Shown here: positions 16,347 to 25,221 of the stretch, one piece after another
Layout of the letters: the number at the start of each line of letters is the position of its first letter
How positions within the stretch are numbered: the stretch's first letter is position 1
Assembly: GCA_964515195.1 (NCBI GenBank)
Contig: CAZETK010000014.1
Location: forward strand, 1-57,680
Length of the DNA: 57,680 nt
Reading direction: 5' to 3'
Source: Ga0074139 sp964515195
Lineage (GTDB): Bacteria > Bdellovibrionota > Bdellovibrionia > Bdellovibrionales > Bdellovibrionaceae
Notes under the pieces: generated by a model
Seen by the model: only the letters and a program-made list of their open reading frames with translations
Databases searched by the model: none
What the model was told of the DNA's origin: nothing
Made by a program: the position numbers and the translations under genes

Positions 16347-17684
16347 CTAGAGTGTAAACTTAAATCCCTCAATCAATTGTCCACTGACTTTGTAGCCACC
16401 GATGGGGCGTGACCCGTAAGTTGAGGTGTTGACGCTATCCTCTTGAAAATCCGTATGGGCGATTAACTGGGGGCCCCAAACATCATAGAGGCTGACATCA
16501 AAGCGAAGGTCTTTGATGGGGGCAACGATTTCACCCCTCTCAACCCAGAAACACGAAAAACGGGTCATTCCAGTCACTCGAGCTGACATCAGGTCAGACC
16601 AATTACAGTAATGAAGGTTGGAAAGATACAGTCCTGTCTGCAGCTCTTTTAAGATATCAGAGCGTTGAAGATGACCTGGCAAAAGCTCCATGGAATGCAC
16701 CTGTTCGGAATCTCCAGCGCCGTTAGAAGTAACACCGTATTCAGAAGCGGATTTAGCGCTGACCATTTGACTCTCACCCTTTCCTTGGGAAATCAACGAG
16801 ATCTGGTGAGGCGCCACTTCACCTAAAGGGCTGAATCGGGGGCTGAAGCCTAATTCGTAATTTGCCCGCACACTGAGCTTTTCAGAAAAATCCCTTTTTC
16901 CCTCATATAAGAGACGCAATCCACTTTGACCTTGCTTGTGGGCGCTGAAAGAAAAGCCTCCCCAATTGACAAGGGCTAGAATTTCAGCGACGGCCGCGGG
17001 AGCTAAGTAAACTCGATACTCACCTCGTGAAATATTTCGTACCGGCTTTTCCATCAGATGTAAGAAGTTTCGCGACTCGCAAAGTGAAGTGGACCAGAGT
17101 TTGTCATCCCAACTTTGCCCAGAGACAAGTCCTTTAACAGCCTTCGACCCATTGTAGAGAGAGTAATCAACAAAATAATTGTCTATTGAGTACCAATGAG
17201 AAGTTCCCTTAGAGTTAATAACAGCTCTCATAACTGGACCTGTGGCGATGTAGCCGACGAAGTCATCACCGCGTGCTTCTGAGCTTACCTTTTTGATTAT
17301 AAACTCACTCGTGGGGGTCTCTGCCTTTTTGTCCATGTCGGATTGGGCGGCTTCGGGCATTACGAGAGGGTAAGGATTGTCAGGAAGCTTTTCCAGTTCT
17401 TGCCGGGCACGCCCGGCTTGAAGCAAAAACCGTCGACGGTCTTCTTGAAGATCCCCTGTCATGGGAAATGTCACTTTCGTCAATTTCAATGGAGTTTGTA
17501 GAGTCAACGTGACTTCAGCCTGTTCCACGCTTGTGGCCTGTCGCACTTGAGACTTATTGAAACGTACAAACTCACTCTGTTCGCCCTCAAGGCAGAGAGA
17601 AATTTCTTCCTGCCCTTGGCGAGTGCGGAAAAGTTCAGCCGCATTTTTTTCGAATGAGGCTCTGATTTTTTCTTTCCAATTCAT
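16347..17684 (-). CDS. tldE: TldE/PmbA-type metalloprotease partner subunit
   Basis: A 445-residue protein of the TldD/PmbA family without the zinc-binding HExxxH helix, as expected for the TldE (PmbA) subunit. It has the short substrate-channel motifs typical of the family (SRGEYRVYLAPAAVAEIL, GLYLSNLHYCNWSDLMSARVTGMTRF, CFWVERGEIVAPIKDLRF). TldD and TldE form a heterodimer that degrades unfolded peptides and matures microcins in Escherichia coli. The start is ATG 17684, one base after the tldD stop, with GGAGG upstream; the open frame extends 40 codons further into tldD but that part is noise. Sequence is divergent, but context makes the call firm. Confidence 0.85.
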   Translation of the reverse strand: MNWKEKIRASFEKNAAELFRTRQGQEEISLCLEGEQSEFVRFNKSQVRQATSVEQAEVTLTLQTPLKLTKVTFPMTGDLQEDRRRFLLQAGRARQELEKLPDNPYPLVMPEAAQSDMDKKAETPTSEFIIKKVSSEARGDDFVGYIATGPVMRAVINSKGTSHWYSIDNYFVDYSLYNGSKAVKGLVSGQSWDDKLWSTSLCESRNFLHLMEKPVRNISRGEYRVYLAPAAVAEILALVNWGGFSFSAHKQGQSGLRLLYEGKRDFSEKLSVRANYELGFSPRFSPLGEVAPHQISLISQGKGESQMVSAKSASEYGVTSNGAGDSEQVHSMELLPGHLQRSDILKELQTGLYLSNLHYCNWSDLMSARVTGMTRFSCFWVERGEIVAPIKDLRFDVSLYDVWGPQLIAHTDFQEDSVNTSTYGSRPIGGYKVSGQLIEGFKFTL

Positions 17685-17685
17685 A

Positions 17686-19065
17686 TTACTGGCCTCCACC
17701 AAAGACCTCGACATTTTTAAAAAGGCAATAAGGGGATGCGTGTCCCACGCGAATGACTTGAGAGGGCTCTCCCTTCCCGCAGTAAAGAGTACCAAATGTT
17801 TCAACGTTATTTCCGACTTGCGAAAGCCCGCGCCAAAAGCTCAGCGTACGACCACGATAATTCGGGTTTTTGACAACTTTTTGAATTTTTCCATTTTTAA
17901 CGAGCTGGCCATATTCACAACCAAACTGAAACTTGTCGCGGTAATCATCTATAGACCACGAGCGATTAGTGTGAACAATAAGGCCATTTTCCATTGAAGC
18001 GATCATATCCTCTAGCGTAGAGGAACCGGGCTCCATATTAATATTAGCCATTCGATCAATGGGAGCGCGGTTCCAGCTCGACGAGCGGAAATTGGCGACC
18101 CCTGGAATGCCCGAGCGAGCTTGAGACTCCAATCCCCCCAAGGCTCGGACAAGAACACCCTTTTCGATCAAATACTCTTTGTGGGCCGGATAGCCACTCT
18201 CGTCAAAGGCATAACTTGCCACTTCCCCATAGCGGGTGGGATCGAAAGTGATGTTCATGAGGGAGGAACCATATTGAAGACTTCCGAAGTCTTCAGGTTT
18301 TACAAAGCTCCAACCTGCGTAATTGCGTTCGTCACCTAGTATGCGATCTAGTTCTAGAGGATGGCCAATAGACTCATGAATTTGAATGTACATCTGGTCT
18401 GGGCCCACAAGTAAATCCATGGCTTCGGTTGGGCAATCTTCAGCATCAACAAGCTCTAATGCCTGCTGAGCGATGGTCTCACAATTAGGTAACAGGCGAT
18501 GCAAAGAAAAGATTTCAGAACCCATTTGGTACGCGGCTGCTTGCCCATGCAATGTGCGAGTTTGGATTTCAGACCCCGATTGAGCTGTGGCATTCATATT
18601 CAAAGATACAATAGAAAAATCTTGTACGGTTTCGGCTCCATCGGGACCTTTTGAGTGAATCTGCGTTTCCACCAAGGTCACACCGGCGTTTCTTTGAATA
18701 ATTTTGTCAGAGAGGTTCATCTTTTTTGAACATTCCAAAAGCACACTTATAATCTGCTCAAGACTTAATGCATCCAGAGGTTTCTGCAAGGGTGACTTAT
18801 ATTGTCCCTGAGATCTCGGACGGATATCAGGGGTAAAGCGATAAACGGGATTGTGGGATGAAGCCAGTGCCAGTTGTCGGGCCTTTTCTTCAGCCCGTTT
18901 AAGTCCGGCTGCGCTCAGATCCTGCGTACCAGCGTAGGCAATACATCCGTCTTCAAGGACTTCGACGCGGGCTCCTTGATCATAAACGGTCCGACTCTGC
19001 TCTAAGCGATCATTTCGTATCGAGCGGTAAGTTGTCTTTTCCGTTATAAAATGGGTCCATGTCAT
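17686..19065 (-). CDS. tldD: TldD-type zinc metalloprotease subunit
   Basis: A 459-residue catalytic subunit of the cytoplasmic TldD/TldE protease. The metal site IHESIGHPLELDRILG appears near residue 229 (H-E-x-x-x-H) and the third ligand Cys is in GTLYCGKG near residue 428, as in TldD. The C-terminal pattern GHASPYCLFKNVEVFGGG matches the family. ATG 19065 is preceded by GGAGGG; an upstream in-frame TTG would sit on the ribosome site itself. It is first in a two-gene operon with tldE and is divergent from thpR. Confidence 0.92.
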   Translation of the reverse strand: MTWTHFITEKTTYRSIRNDRLEQSRTVYDQGARVEVLEDGCIAYAGTQDLSAAGLKRAEEKARQLALASSHNPVYRFTPDIRPRSQGQYKSPLQKPLDALSLEQIISVLLECSKKMNLSDKIIQRNAGVTLVETQIHSKGPDGAETVQDFSIVSLNMNATAQSGSEIQTRTLHGQAAAYQMGSEIFSLHRLLPNCETIAQQALELVDAEDCPTEAMDLLVGPDQMYIQIHESIGHPLELDRILGDERNYAGWSFVKPEDFGSLQYGSSLMNITFDPTRYGEVASYAFDESGYPAHKEYLIEKGVLVRALGGLESQARSGIPGVANFRSSSWNRAPIDRMANINMEPGSSTLEDMIASMENGLIVHTNRSWSIDDYRDKFQFGCEYGQLVKNGKIQKVVKNPNYRGRTLSFWRGLSQVGNNVETFGTLYCGKGEPSQVIRVGHASPYCLFKNVEVFGGGQ

Positions 19066-19159
19066 GGGCTTACCCTCCAAGTGATCTTTCCTTGTGCCAT
19101 ATCAAGATGACGGTGTCACGATTTGACGGGAAGTTAGAGACTCTGTAACCTGGGAAATT

Positions 19160-19738
19160 GTGAGTGAGCGTCTATTTTTAGCTATAGGGTTTGATGAAGA
19201 CCTTTGCCTTAAACTCAATCAAGCGATTAAAAAGGTAAAGATTAACCTTGATAAAAGGGAGGTGGACTATAAATGGGTTTTGCCCGAGAACTATCATGTA
19301 ACCTTGGTCTTTTTTGGTGAAAAAAGCGCCGAGGAACGAAAAAAAATTGTGGAAGTCGTCCACTCCTTGGAGGGACAGTTGCAGCCCTTTGATCTTCAAA
19401 TAAGCGGAGTTGACGCTTTTAGTTCTGAACGTCAAGCGCGTTTAGTTTACTGCGGCGTTCAGAATAAGAAAGATCTTCGCGGCATGGTAGATTTAATTCG
19501 CACCGCCTTGGGATTAGAATCCGATGAATCCTACGTCCCGCATTTGACTGTTGCGAGACTACGAAACCAAACTAACGTGAAAGATATTATCTCGCCTGTA
19601 AGAAGAAAAGATTTCTTCAAGATTTCTGTAACGGAAATCCGTCTTTATCGAAGTCACCTGCAAGGTCACTATCCAGTTTACCAGCTCCTAGAAAGATTTT
19701 CGCTTAAAAATTCAAAAGAACCGGCTGGTGCTTCCTAA
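19160..19738 (+). CDS. thpR: RNA 2',3'-cyclic phosphodiesterase (2H family)
   Basis: A 192-residue LigT/ThpR-type protein. The two catalytic H-x-T-x motifs are plain: NYHVTLVFFGE and YVPHLTVARLR, each preceded by the usual hydrophobic strands. The enzyme hydrolyses 2',3'-cyclic phosphates to 2'-phosphates and can join tRNA halves in reverse. GTG 19160 is the start, in SERLFLAIGFD, the usual N terminus of the family. Its stop overlaps the convergent barrel gene by four bases. Confidence 0.93.
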   Translation: MSERLFLAIGFDEDLCLKLNQAIKKVKINLDKREVDYKWVLPENYHVTLVFFGEKSAEERKKIVEVVHSLEGQLQPFDLQISGVDAFSSERQARLVYCGVQNKKDLRGMVDLIRTALGLESDESYVPHLTVARLRNQTNVKDIISPVRRKDFFKISVTEIRLYRSHLQGHYPVYQLLERFSLKNSKEPAGAS

Positions 19739-20508
19739 AAAAGCCAGCCAAATTTAATCACAGCGATATTGGGGATTGAGCTTTTGCCCACTTTGTCGAC
19801 GGTGTCCGTGACGTCTTTTATGAGATCGTCATAATCAGGGTTTCCTGTCAGGTCTACATTGGTGGTGATTCGAGTTTTACCATTTGTGGGGATCTGCCAG
19901 CCTAACTCAAGGGCCCAGAAAAAACCTCCGTCTTGGGTATTGGTCATCCAGCCTACGTGAGGTAGCCAATAGTTAGAGTCAAACTTTACGCGAGCTTGAA
20001 CCTTTTGAGCCGAGACAGTCTCTACCTTCTTCAGTTCGATATCTTGCTGGCCGTATCCTAGTCCTATAAAAAAGGCTTGGCTGGTTGGGTGATAGCGCAA
20101 ATTGATTTCTTTGTTATGAAGATTGGTGTCTGTCCCCTCATAATCCACATCGATTTGCCCCCAATTGGCCTCTGCACTGAAATGTTTGGAAGAGTGCAAG
20201 TAAACAAGACCGATATTGAAAGGATGGGGAAGTCCAATATGGAGGCTGGGGCCCCAATGGTGTTCCTTCTTTTCGGCGGGGAGGTTTTCGATATTTTCCT
20301 TGATGGTGCGATCCAGAATTCGCATGGCTTGGTCATCAGGCGGATCTTTTTCGATTTTTAGGGCGCCACCCGAGCGTTGGATTTTTTCGACTTTTTCTTT
20401 TATGGGAGAGCTGGGAGTCGGCTCAATCTCAATTGCGTTGGCGGAAAAAGCTCCAAACAGAAAGGCTGAAAGAAGAGCAGTCACTATTCGCGCCATCGTG
20501 ATTTTCAT
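19735..20508 (-). CDS. Probable outer-membrane beta-barrel protein
   Basis: A 257-residue exported protein with a signal peptide (ending FSANAIE) and a proline- and charge-rich linker to about residue 85. The rest alternates hydrophobic and polar residues in strands ending in aromatic residues (GPSLHIGLPHPFNIGLVYL, AFFIGLGYGQQDIEL, FWALELGWQIP) and finishes with IAVIKFGWLF, a terminal Phe as in outer-membrane barrels. ATG 20508 has AGGAG. It shares strand with the next secreted protein gene. I do not recognise a specific family. Confidence 0.65.
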   Translation of the reverse strand: MKITMARIVTALLSAFLFGAFSANAIEIEPTPSSPIKEKVEKIQRSGGALKIEKDPPDDQAMRILDRTIKENIENLPAEKKEHHWGPSLHIGLPHPFNIGLVYLHSSKHFSAEANWGQIDVDYEGTDTNLHNKEINLRYHPTSQAFFIGLGYGQQDIELKKVETVSAQKVQARVKFDSNYWLPHVGWMTNTQDGGFFWALELGWQIPTNGKTRITTNVDLTGNPDYDDLIKDVTDTVDKVGKSSIPNIAVIKFGWLF

Positions 20509-20537
20509 AACATAACTCCTTTTTGAACTGAGGGACT

Positions 20538-21470
20538 CTAGGGCTGATAGGAATCTTCTTTGAAGGGTGCGGGGCCTCCGGTCAGGATTTTTTTACTGCC
20601 GAGTTGGGAGACTTCATCCAGAAGATTTTGTATATGTTCACCCACGTTGGCCACCTTATTCAAGAGTGGTTTTAAAGCTTTTACATTTTTTTTGCAGTTA
20701 TCGTAACCTTTTTCAAGAGGAGTCTTTTTTTCCTGAAGCTGACACAGGCCTTTCTGACATTGGCACTTAGTAAGAGCGTTCAGTCTTGAGTCGTCGACCC
20801 TTGTGAATAAACTCGAGAAGTATGAGGCTTGTAAGATCAAGTCCTCTGCTTGCCGTGTGGTTTTTTGGCTGTTGAGTTTGGCCAGAAAAACTTCAGGGTC
20901 GTCTTTTTTCAGCTTTTTCAGATCATCCAGAAGTTTCTGGTCGAAAGGGCGACAAAGCTTAACTGCTTTTTCCGCACTTTCACAGATTTCTTGTTCCCGT
21001 TGAGTCAGGATAAGGATTGCCATAAGCAGAGATACCTCGGTGGCTGGAGGGTTTTCGGCATAAGCTGCTGACAGCCAAAGGCTTGCATTTGAAGCTGTCA
21101 TCGACTGATCCAGTAGTTTTGAAATATTTTTGGGAAGTTGTTTAAAATTCGGGATTTCTGAAATATAAAGCGTGCGGCGGTTGATCATATAAACCTGAAG
21201 GTCATCGGTCCGCCGAATTTGAGCTGAAAATTTTTTGTAGGTGATTGAAATAGCGTCAGAAGAGTTTAACACTAGCTTAAATTTTGATTTGTCTTGCATC
21301 ATGCTTTTGGAGGATGAAGCGCAAAGAGCCCGAGTGCGCTTTGAAACGATTTTGCAAACTTCCGACAGGCTTTTGTTATGAAGTGTGTTGACCCACTTCT
21401 TCGACCAAGAAAGATTGTTCGCATACCCGAGTGCTGGCAATAATGTGATGACGAAAATCAGAATTTTCAT
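20538..21470 (-). CDS. Secreted protein of unknown function
   Basis: A 310-residue exported protein. I start it at ATG 21470 because MKILIFVITLLPALGYA is a clean signal peptide; the frame runs 28 codons further upstream without such a feature. The mature part is mostly helical and basic, with a Cys-containing segment near the end (ALTKCQCQKGLCQLQEKK, six Cys between about residues 235 and 280 including NCKK). No family recognised. It is 29 bases upstream of the barrel gene and may be co-transcribed with it. It is divergent from the glycerophosphodiesterase gene across 120 bases. Confidence 0.65.
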   Translation of the reverse strand: MKILIFVITLLPALGYANNLSWSKKWVNTLHNKSLSEVCKIVSKRTRALCASSSKSMMQDKSKFKLVLNSSDAISITYKKFSAQIRRTDDLQVYMINRRTLYISEIPNFKQLPKNISKLLDQSMTASNASLWLSAAYAENPPATEVSLLMAILILTQREQEICESAEKAVKLCRPFDQKLLDDLKKLKKDDPEVFLAKLNSQKTTRQAEDLILQASYFSSLFTRVDDSRLNALTKCQCQKGLCQLQEKKTPLEKGYDNCKKNVKALKPLLNKVANVGEHIQNLLDEVSQLGSKKILTGGPAPFKEDSYQP

Positions 21471-21590
21471 GTATACAGAATAACAGTTTTCCAATGTTTG
21501 AATGCTGGATTTAGGCCTAGAATTGAAGGTTCGGACAAACGATACCGATTTCAATTTTATCCTCTCAGGTCAGGACAAAAAGGAAAGTTT

Positions 21591-22358
21591 ATGATCCGAT
21601 TTTATGGTTTTGAATTTAAAGAACGTCAATGGGCCAGCCTTGATGATATCCCCTTTAAGCTCCCAAAGCTTCAATCTCATCGTGGATATTGGGTGGGAGG
21701 GCAAAAAGAGAATTCGATTAAGGCTGTTCAGGCCGCGCACCGTGCCTGTTATGAAATGGCCGAGGTGGATTTACGTTTAACCCGGGATGGGCAAATTATC
21801 CTTTATCATGACCCCGTTTTTTTTAATGTCGACCAAGCCAAACCCATACGAGAACTTATGTTATCTGATATGAGGCCGCATCTAGGCGTCGACACCCTTG
21901 AAGAATTGGCCTCGTCTCTTCCTGATAAATTTTATCTCAACTTAGAAATAAAAAATGAGTCTAAGATAGACTTCAGTCTTGAAGAACGGCTGTATCAGTT
22001 TTTGAAAAGCCACCCTCGGTTCCAGGAAAAGATTTTACTTTCAAGTTTTAATCCCTTTTCCTTAATTTGGTTTCAAAAACTATTGCCGGAAGTGCCACGC
22101 TCACTTCTTGTGACGCAAGAGGCTCGCGCAGGAAACTCTCTTTTTCTTCGAGAATTAAGCTTTCTTCCACTTGTAAAACCGCATTTTTTGCATATGAGGT
22201 GGGAAGATTTAGATCACTACCGAGATATCCCGATGGAGCGAAAGGTAATCTGGACACTCAATGAGATTGGAAACGCCGAGACTCTTTTGAAGCTTCGAAA
22301 GGTGAGAAGTATCATCACAGACTCTATTCGACCTGACCAGATAGGAGAGGGAAAATGA
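21591..22358 (+). CDS. Glycerophosphodiester phosphodiesterase family protein
   Basis: A 255-residue cytoplasmic GDPD. Catalytic and metal residues are visible: SHRG near residue 30, the NSIKA Asn/Ser, AEVDLRLTRDGQIILYHDP with the paired acidic residues and second His, and LNLEIKN. It hydrolyses glycerophosphodiesters to an alcohol and glycerol-3-phosphate. ATG 21591 follows AAGGAAAG; the frame opens further upstream without a ribosome site. The final ATGA overlaps the start of the EpmA-like gene by four bases, so the two are translationally coupled. Confidence 0.9.
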   Translation: MIRFYGFEFKERQWASLDDIPFKLPKLQSHRGYWVGGQKENSIKAVQAAHRACYEMAEVDLRLTRDGQIILYHDPVFFNVDQAKPIRELMLSDMRPHLGVDTLEELASSLPDKFYLNLEIKNESKIDFSLEERLYQFLKSHPRFQEKILLSSFNPFSLIWFQKLLPEVPRSLLVTQEARAGNSLFLRELSFLPLVKPHFLHMRWEDLDHYRDIPMERKVIWTLNEIGNAETLLKLRKVRSIITDSIRPDQIGEGK

Positions 22359-23515
22359 CCTATCCCCCCTTCGACAGGAAGTGGAAACTCCACGGGCGCT
22401 TAAGCGGGATGGAAGTTCATGGCCCTCTCTTAACGGCTAAACTCCATAATGGGCTTCAAATCAAGGTGCTTTATCGTGAAGAGTACGGCGATTTGCAGCT
22501 TCAAGATTGGATTGCGCTTGATCATGAAGAAAGAATCCATCGGGTTGCACCTTCAAAAAGGCAGCCCTTGGTGCCGGCCGCTCCTTTAGAGCTTCTTTTA
22601 AAGTGGTCGGAATTTCTAACACATGTTAAGGCTTACTTCACTCAGAACTCTTTTGTTGAAATTCAAACTCCCAGTTTGGTGGACTGCCCTGGCACCGAAC
22701 CAACATTGAGTGTATTTGAAACCCACATCAAGGTCGGATCCACACAGAGGAAAAAGTTTCTTCCCACTTCGCCGGAGTTGCATCTTAAGAAGGCGTTGAC
22801 GATGGGCTTTGAGCGTATCTTTGAGATCACTCGTTGTTACCGGAATGACGAATTCACAGATCTTCATCAGCCGGAATTTTGGATGCTGGAGTGGTATCGA
22901 AGTTTTGCAAATCTTTTGGACATTCAAGTGGATTGTGTCCGACTCATTCGATTTATCAGTGAGAGAATGCATTGGCAGGGACCTTTAGATATCGAGTGTG
23001 TCTCTATTCGTAGCTTGTTTAAAAAGTATTTAAATTACGATCTGACCCCTACCACATCCCGGGATGAATACCTTGCATTGGCTCGTTCCGCCGGGATCGA
23101 GGTCCGAGATCACCACAGCATCGACGATCTTTTTTTTCTTCTTATGCTAGAAAAAATCGAACCGAATTTTTCGCCAGAAAAATTAGTGTTTGTTGAAAAG
23201 TATCCACCTTTCCAGGCGGCTTTGGCGCGGAGAAATCATGAAGGCTGGGCGGAACGTTTCGAGATTTACTGGAAGAGTATGGAATTGGCCAACGCATTTG
23301 ACGAACTCAATGATCCGGATGAGCAAAGAAAGCGTTCCCAAGAAGATTTATTGAAAAGGACTCACGGAGATCCCATTGAGTTAGATGAAGAGTTTTTTCA
23401 AGCTTTAGAAAGCGGCATGCCGCCTTCTGCTGGGATTGCTTTGGGGTTGGATCGTCTATTTATGGCGTTTATGAATATTAAAAAAATCCAGGAGACAAGA
23501 CTGTTTAGCCATTAA
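22355..23515 (+). CDS. epmA: EpmA-like lysyl-tRNA-synthetase paralogue (EF-P lysine ligase)
   Basis: A 386-residue class II aminoacyl-tRNA synthetase-like enzyme. Motif 2 (FEITRCYRNDE), the EFWMLEWYR block, WAERFEIYWKSMELANAFDEL and motif 3 (GIALGLDRLFM) match EpmA/GenX, which attaches beta-lysine to elongation factor P. The Ala in GIALG, where lysyl-tRNA synthetases have Gly (GIGIDR), is the residue linked to beta-lysine preference in E. coli EpmA. Unlike that 325-residue enzyme, it has about 75 extra N-terminal residues that look like part of an OB fold (LHGRLSGMEVHGPLLTAKL). epmB and efp are not in the window. It overlaps the upstream gene and, convergently, the HU/IHF gene, each by four bases. 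Confidence 0.85.
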   Translation: MTYPPFDRKWKLHGRLSGMEVHGPLLTAKLHNGLQIKVLYREEYGDLQLQDWIALDHEERIHRVAPSKRQPLVPAAPLELLLKWSEFLTHVKAYFTQNSFVEIQTPSLVDCPGTEPTLSVFETHIKVGSTQRKKFLPTSPELHLKKALTMGFERIFEITRCYRNDEFTDLHQPEFWMLEWYRSFANLLDIQVDCVRLIRFISERMHWQGPLDIECVSIRSLFKKYLNYDLTPTTSRDEYLALARSAGIEVRDHHSIDDLFFLLMLEKIEPNFSPEKLVFVEKYPPFQAALARRNHEGWAERFEIYWKSMELANAFDELNDPDEQRKRSQEDLLKRTHGDPIELDEEFFQALESGMPPSAGIALGLDRLFMAFMNIKKIQETRLFSH

Positions 23516-23811
23516 TTTTGAGATGAGGGCCCTTTGTTGATTTCATCTTTAAGTTCTTTTCCGACTTTAAAGAACGGGCGTTTCTTTTCCTCTACTTCGA
23601 TTTCTTCGCCTGTGCGTGGATTGCGGCCTTTGTAAGCTTTGTACTCACGAATTACAAATGAACCGAAGCCACGAATTTCAATCCGGTCATAACGAAGAAG
23701 TGCCTCTACCATGGAATCGAAGATCGTATTGACGACGGTTTCAGCCTTAACCCGTGTGATGCCTGCTTTTTCTGCCACGATGTTGATCAACTCTGCCTTT
23801 GTAATTGCCAT
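23512..23811 (-). CDS. HU/IHF-family DNA-binding protein
   Basis: A 99-residue nucleoid protein that bends DNA as a dimer. The start is ATG 23811 (MAITKAELINIVAEKAGI) after AGGAAG; twelve upstream codons are read-through. The arm motif RIEIRGFGSFVIREYKAY and GRNPRTGEEIEVEEKKRPFF with the DNA-intercalating Pro (GRNP) are complete. The sequence falls between HU and IHF; the RNPRTGEEIEV stretch and a C-terminal GKELKDEIN lean towards IHF-beta-like, but I do not choose a subunit. Monocistronic and convergent with epmA. Confidence 0.93.
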   Translation of the reverse strand: MAITKAELINIVAEKAGITRVKAETVVNTIFDSMVEALLRYDRIEIRGFGSFVIREYKAYKGRNPRTGEEIEVEEKKRPFFKVGKELKDEINKGPSSQN

Positions 23812-23924
23812 AGTCGCTTTCTTCCTAATCTTCTGGTCTTCCTGCACCTATCGAGAAAATGCATAAGTTATTGATTAGACTCATCTTAAATACATCAAAA
23901 TAGTCCATAAAGGTAAAAAAGGAC

Positions 23925-25208
23925 TTAATGCGAAGCATTTAAAATCAGCTTGCGCTTTTTCTTGGGTATAACCTGGACTTCAGCCCCCTCCAGGATTTGA
24001 CCGTAGGCGTTAATCGCCAGTTCCGTCATTCTTTTTACATCAAAAAGTTCCAAAACTTTTTTTCGAGCTCGTTCACCAAGCTCAACAGTGGGAATCGAGT
24101 CTGAAAAAATCTCGATCAAAAGATGCGCCAGTGAATTTTTGTCAGCCGGCCGAAGAAGGAATCCATCCAGACCGTCTTCAATAATGTGCGAGATAGGGCT
24201 TACTTCAGATCCAATAATGACTTTTTTCTGGGCCATGGCTTCGATAAGGGTCGTCTCGAAGCCGGTTGTCCGTGAACTTAAATTTATATAAACATCACTG
24301 ACAGCTATAAGATCGACGATATTCTCGTCAGGAAGCGCTCCTAACAAGACAGCACGGCTGCCGAGAGCGCGTTGAAGAATTTCAAATTCCACTTGTTTAA
24401 ATAAAGGTCCATTTCCAATAATGGCCAAATAGGAATTGGGCTTCTTGACAGCGACTTTTTCAAATCCAGCCAGTAAGTGCATCAGCTCTTCAGTTTCATT
24501 AAAATCTGAAAAGGTGACTGCTAATTGCGAGTTTTCCGGAATGCCCCACTTCTTTTTAATGGAATAAGGATCTTCAATAGGGGTGAAATCACTCAACTCA
24601 ATTCCATAAGGAAGAGTATAAATCTTCTTTTCTGGAAACAGATAATGCCGTTCCAATAAAAACCTTTGTTGGGGATGGGCCACAAACATCCCATCCGCGG
24701 TCTTCAACAGGGGACGGTCCTTTGAAAAATATGTGGTCAAAAATTTGTATGCTAAAGCGGCACCAGTCTGAAGTAGCGCTCCTACAGTTTCATGGCCTCG
24801 TCCTAAAATCGAAAAAATCTGGGACATTTGCGTGGCTTCAACGTCGAAACAAACTGCAATTTTAAATTGTTTTTTATTTTTAGCGATCTTCAAAGCCCCG
24901 TGATCCAGCCCATGAACAATATGAAACGGATTCTGTGAATGGAGTTCTGAAAACTTCCGGTAACAAGCCTCTTCAAAATCTAAAAAACGCAACTCAGAAT
25001 CGCGCTCTTGAAGAAAGTAGGTTTTGACTCCGTCTCGTTCGACAAAAGGCTTCTCGATGGGACTTTTGCTGGAAAATACAGTGACGTCCAACCCTTGGCG
25101 TGCCAAACCTCGAGCCATGGGCCAAAGAAAGCCACTGTCAGAGGAACGACTTAGAATCTGGAATCGAGAGCCAATTAGCAATACACGAAGATTTTGGGTG
25201 GAGATCAT
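23925..25208 (-). CDS. GT4-type glycosyltransferase
   Basis: A 427-residue GT-B glycosyltransferase. The N domain begins with NLRVLLIGSRFQ and contains GLARQGLDVTVFSS; the C domain has LAIIGNGPLFKQVE, the donor-site region VDLIAVSDVYINLSSRTTGFETTLIEAMAQKKVIIGS and SHIIEDGLDGFLL, which is the GT4 E-x7-E pattern. The C-terminal end is Lys-rich (IPKKKRKL). ATG 25208 is chosen since the nearby in-frame GTG lies on the ribosome site GGAG. It follows the unknown 345-residue gene by 13 bases. Probably cytoplasmic and acting on a surface polysaccharide or lipid; substrate unknown. Confidence 0.85.
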   Translation of the reverse strand: MISTQNLRVLLIGSRFQILSRSSDSGFLWPMARGLARQGLDVTVFSSKSPIEKPFVERDGVKTYFLQERDSELRFLDFEEACYRKFSELHSQNPFHIVHGLDHGALKIAKNKKQFKIAVCFDVEATQMSQIFSILGRGHETVGALLQTGAALAYKFLTTYFSKDRPLLKTADGMFVAHPQQRFLLERHYLFPEKKIYTLPYGIELSDFTPIEDPYSIKKKWGIPENSQLAVTFSDFNETEELMHLLAGFEKVAVKKPNSYLAIIGNGPLFKQVEFEILQRALGSRAVLLGALPDENIVDLIAVSDVYINLSSRTTGFETTLIEAMAQKKVIIGSEVSPISHIIEDGLDGFLLRPADKNSLAHLLIEIFSDSIPTVELGERARKKVLELFDVKRMTELAINAYGQILEGAEVQVIPKKKRKLILNASH

Positions 25209-25221
25209 CTTCTCCACTTTA

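Noticed and set aside
17685..17804. Forty upstream codons of the tldE frame
   Set aside because: They lie inside tldD and lack a ribosome site; GGAGG right before ATG 17684 fixes the start.
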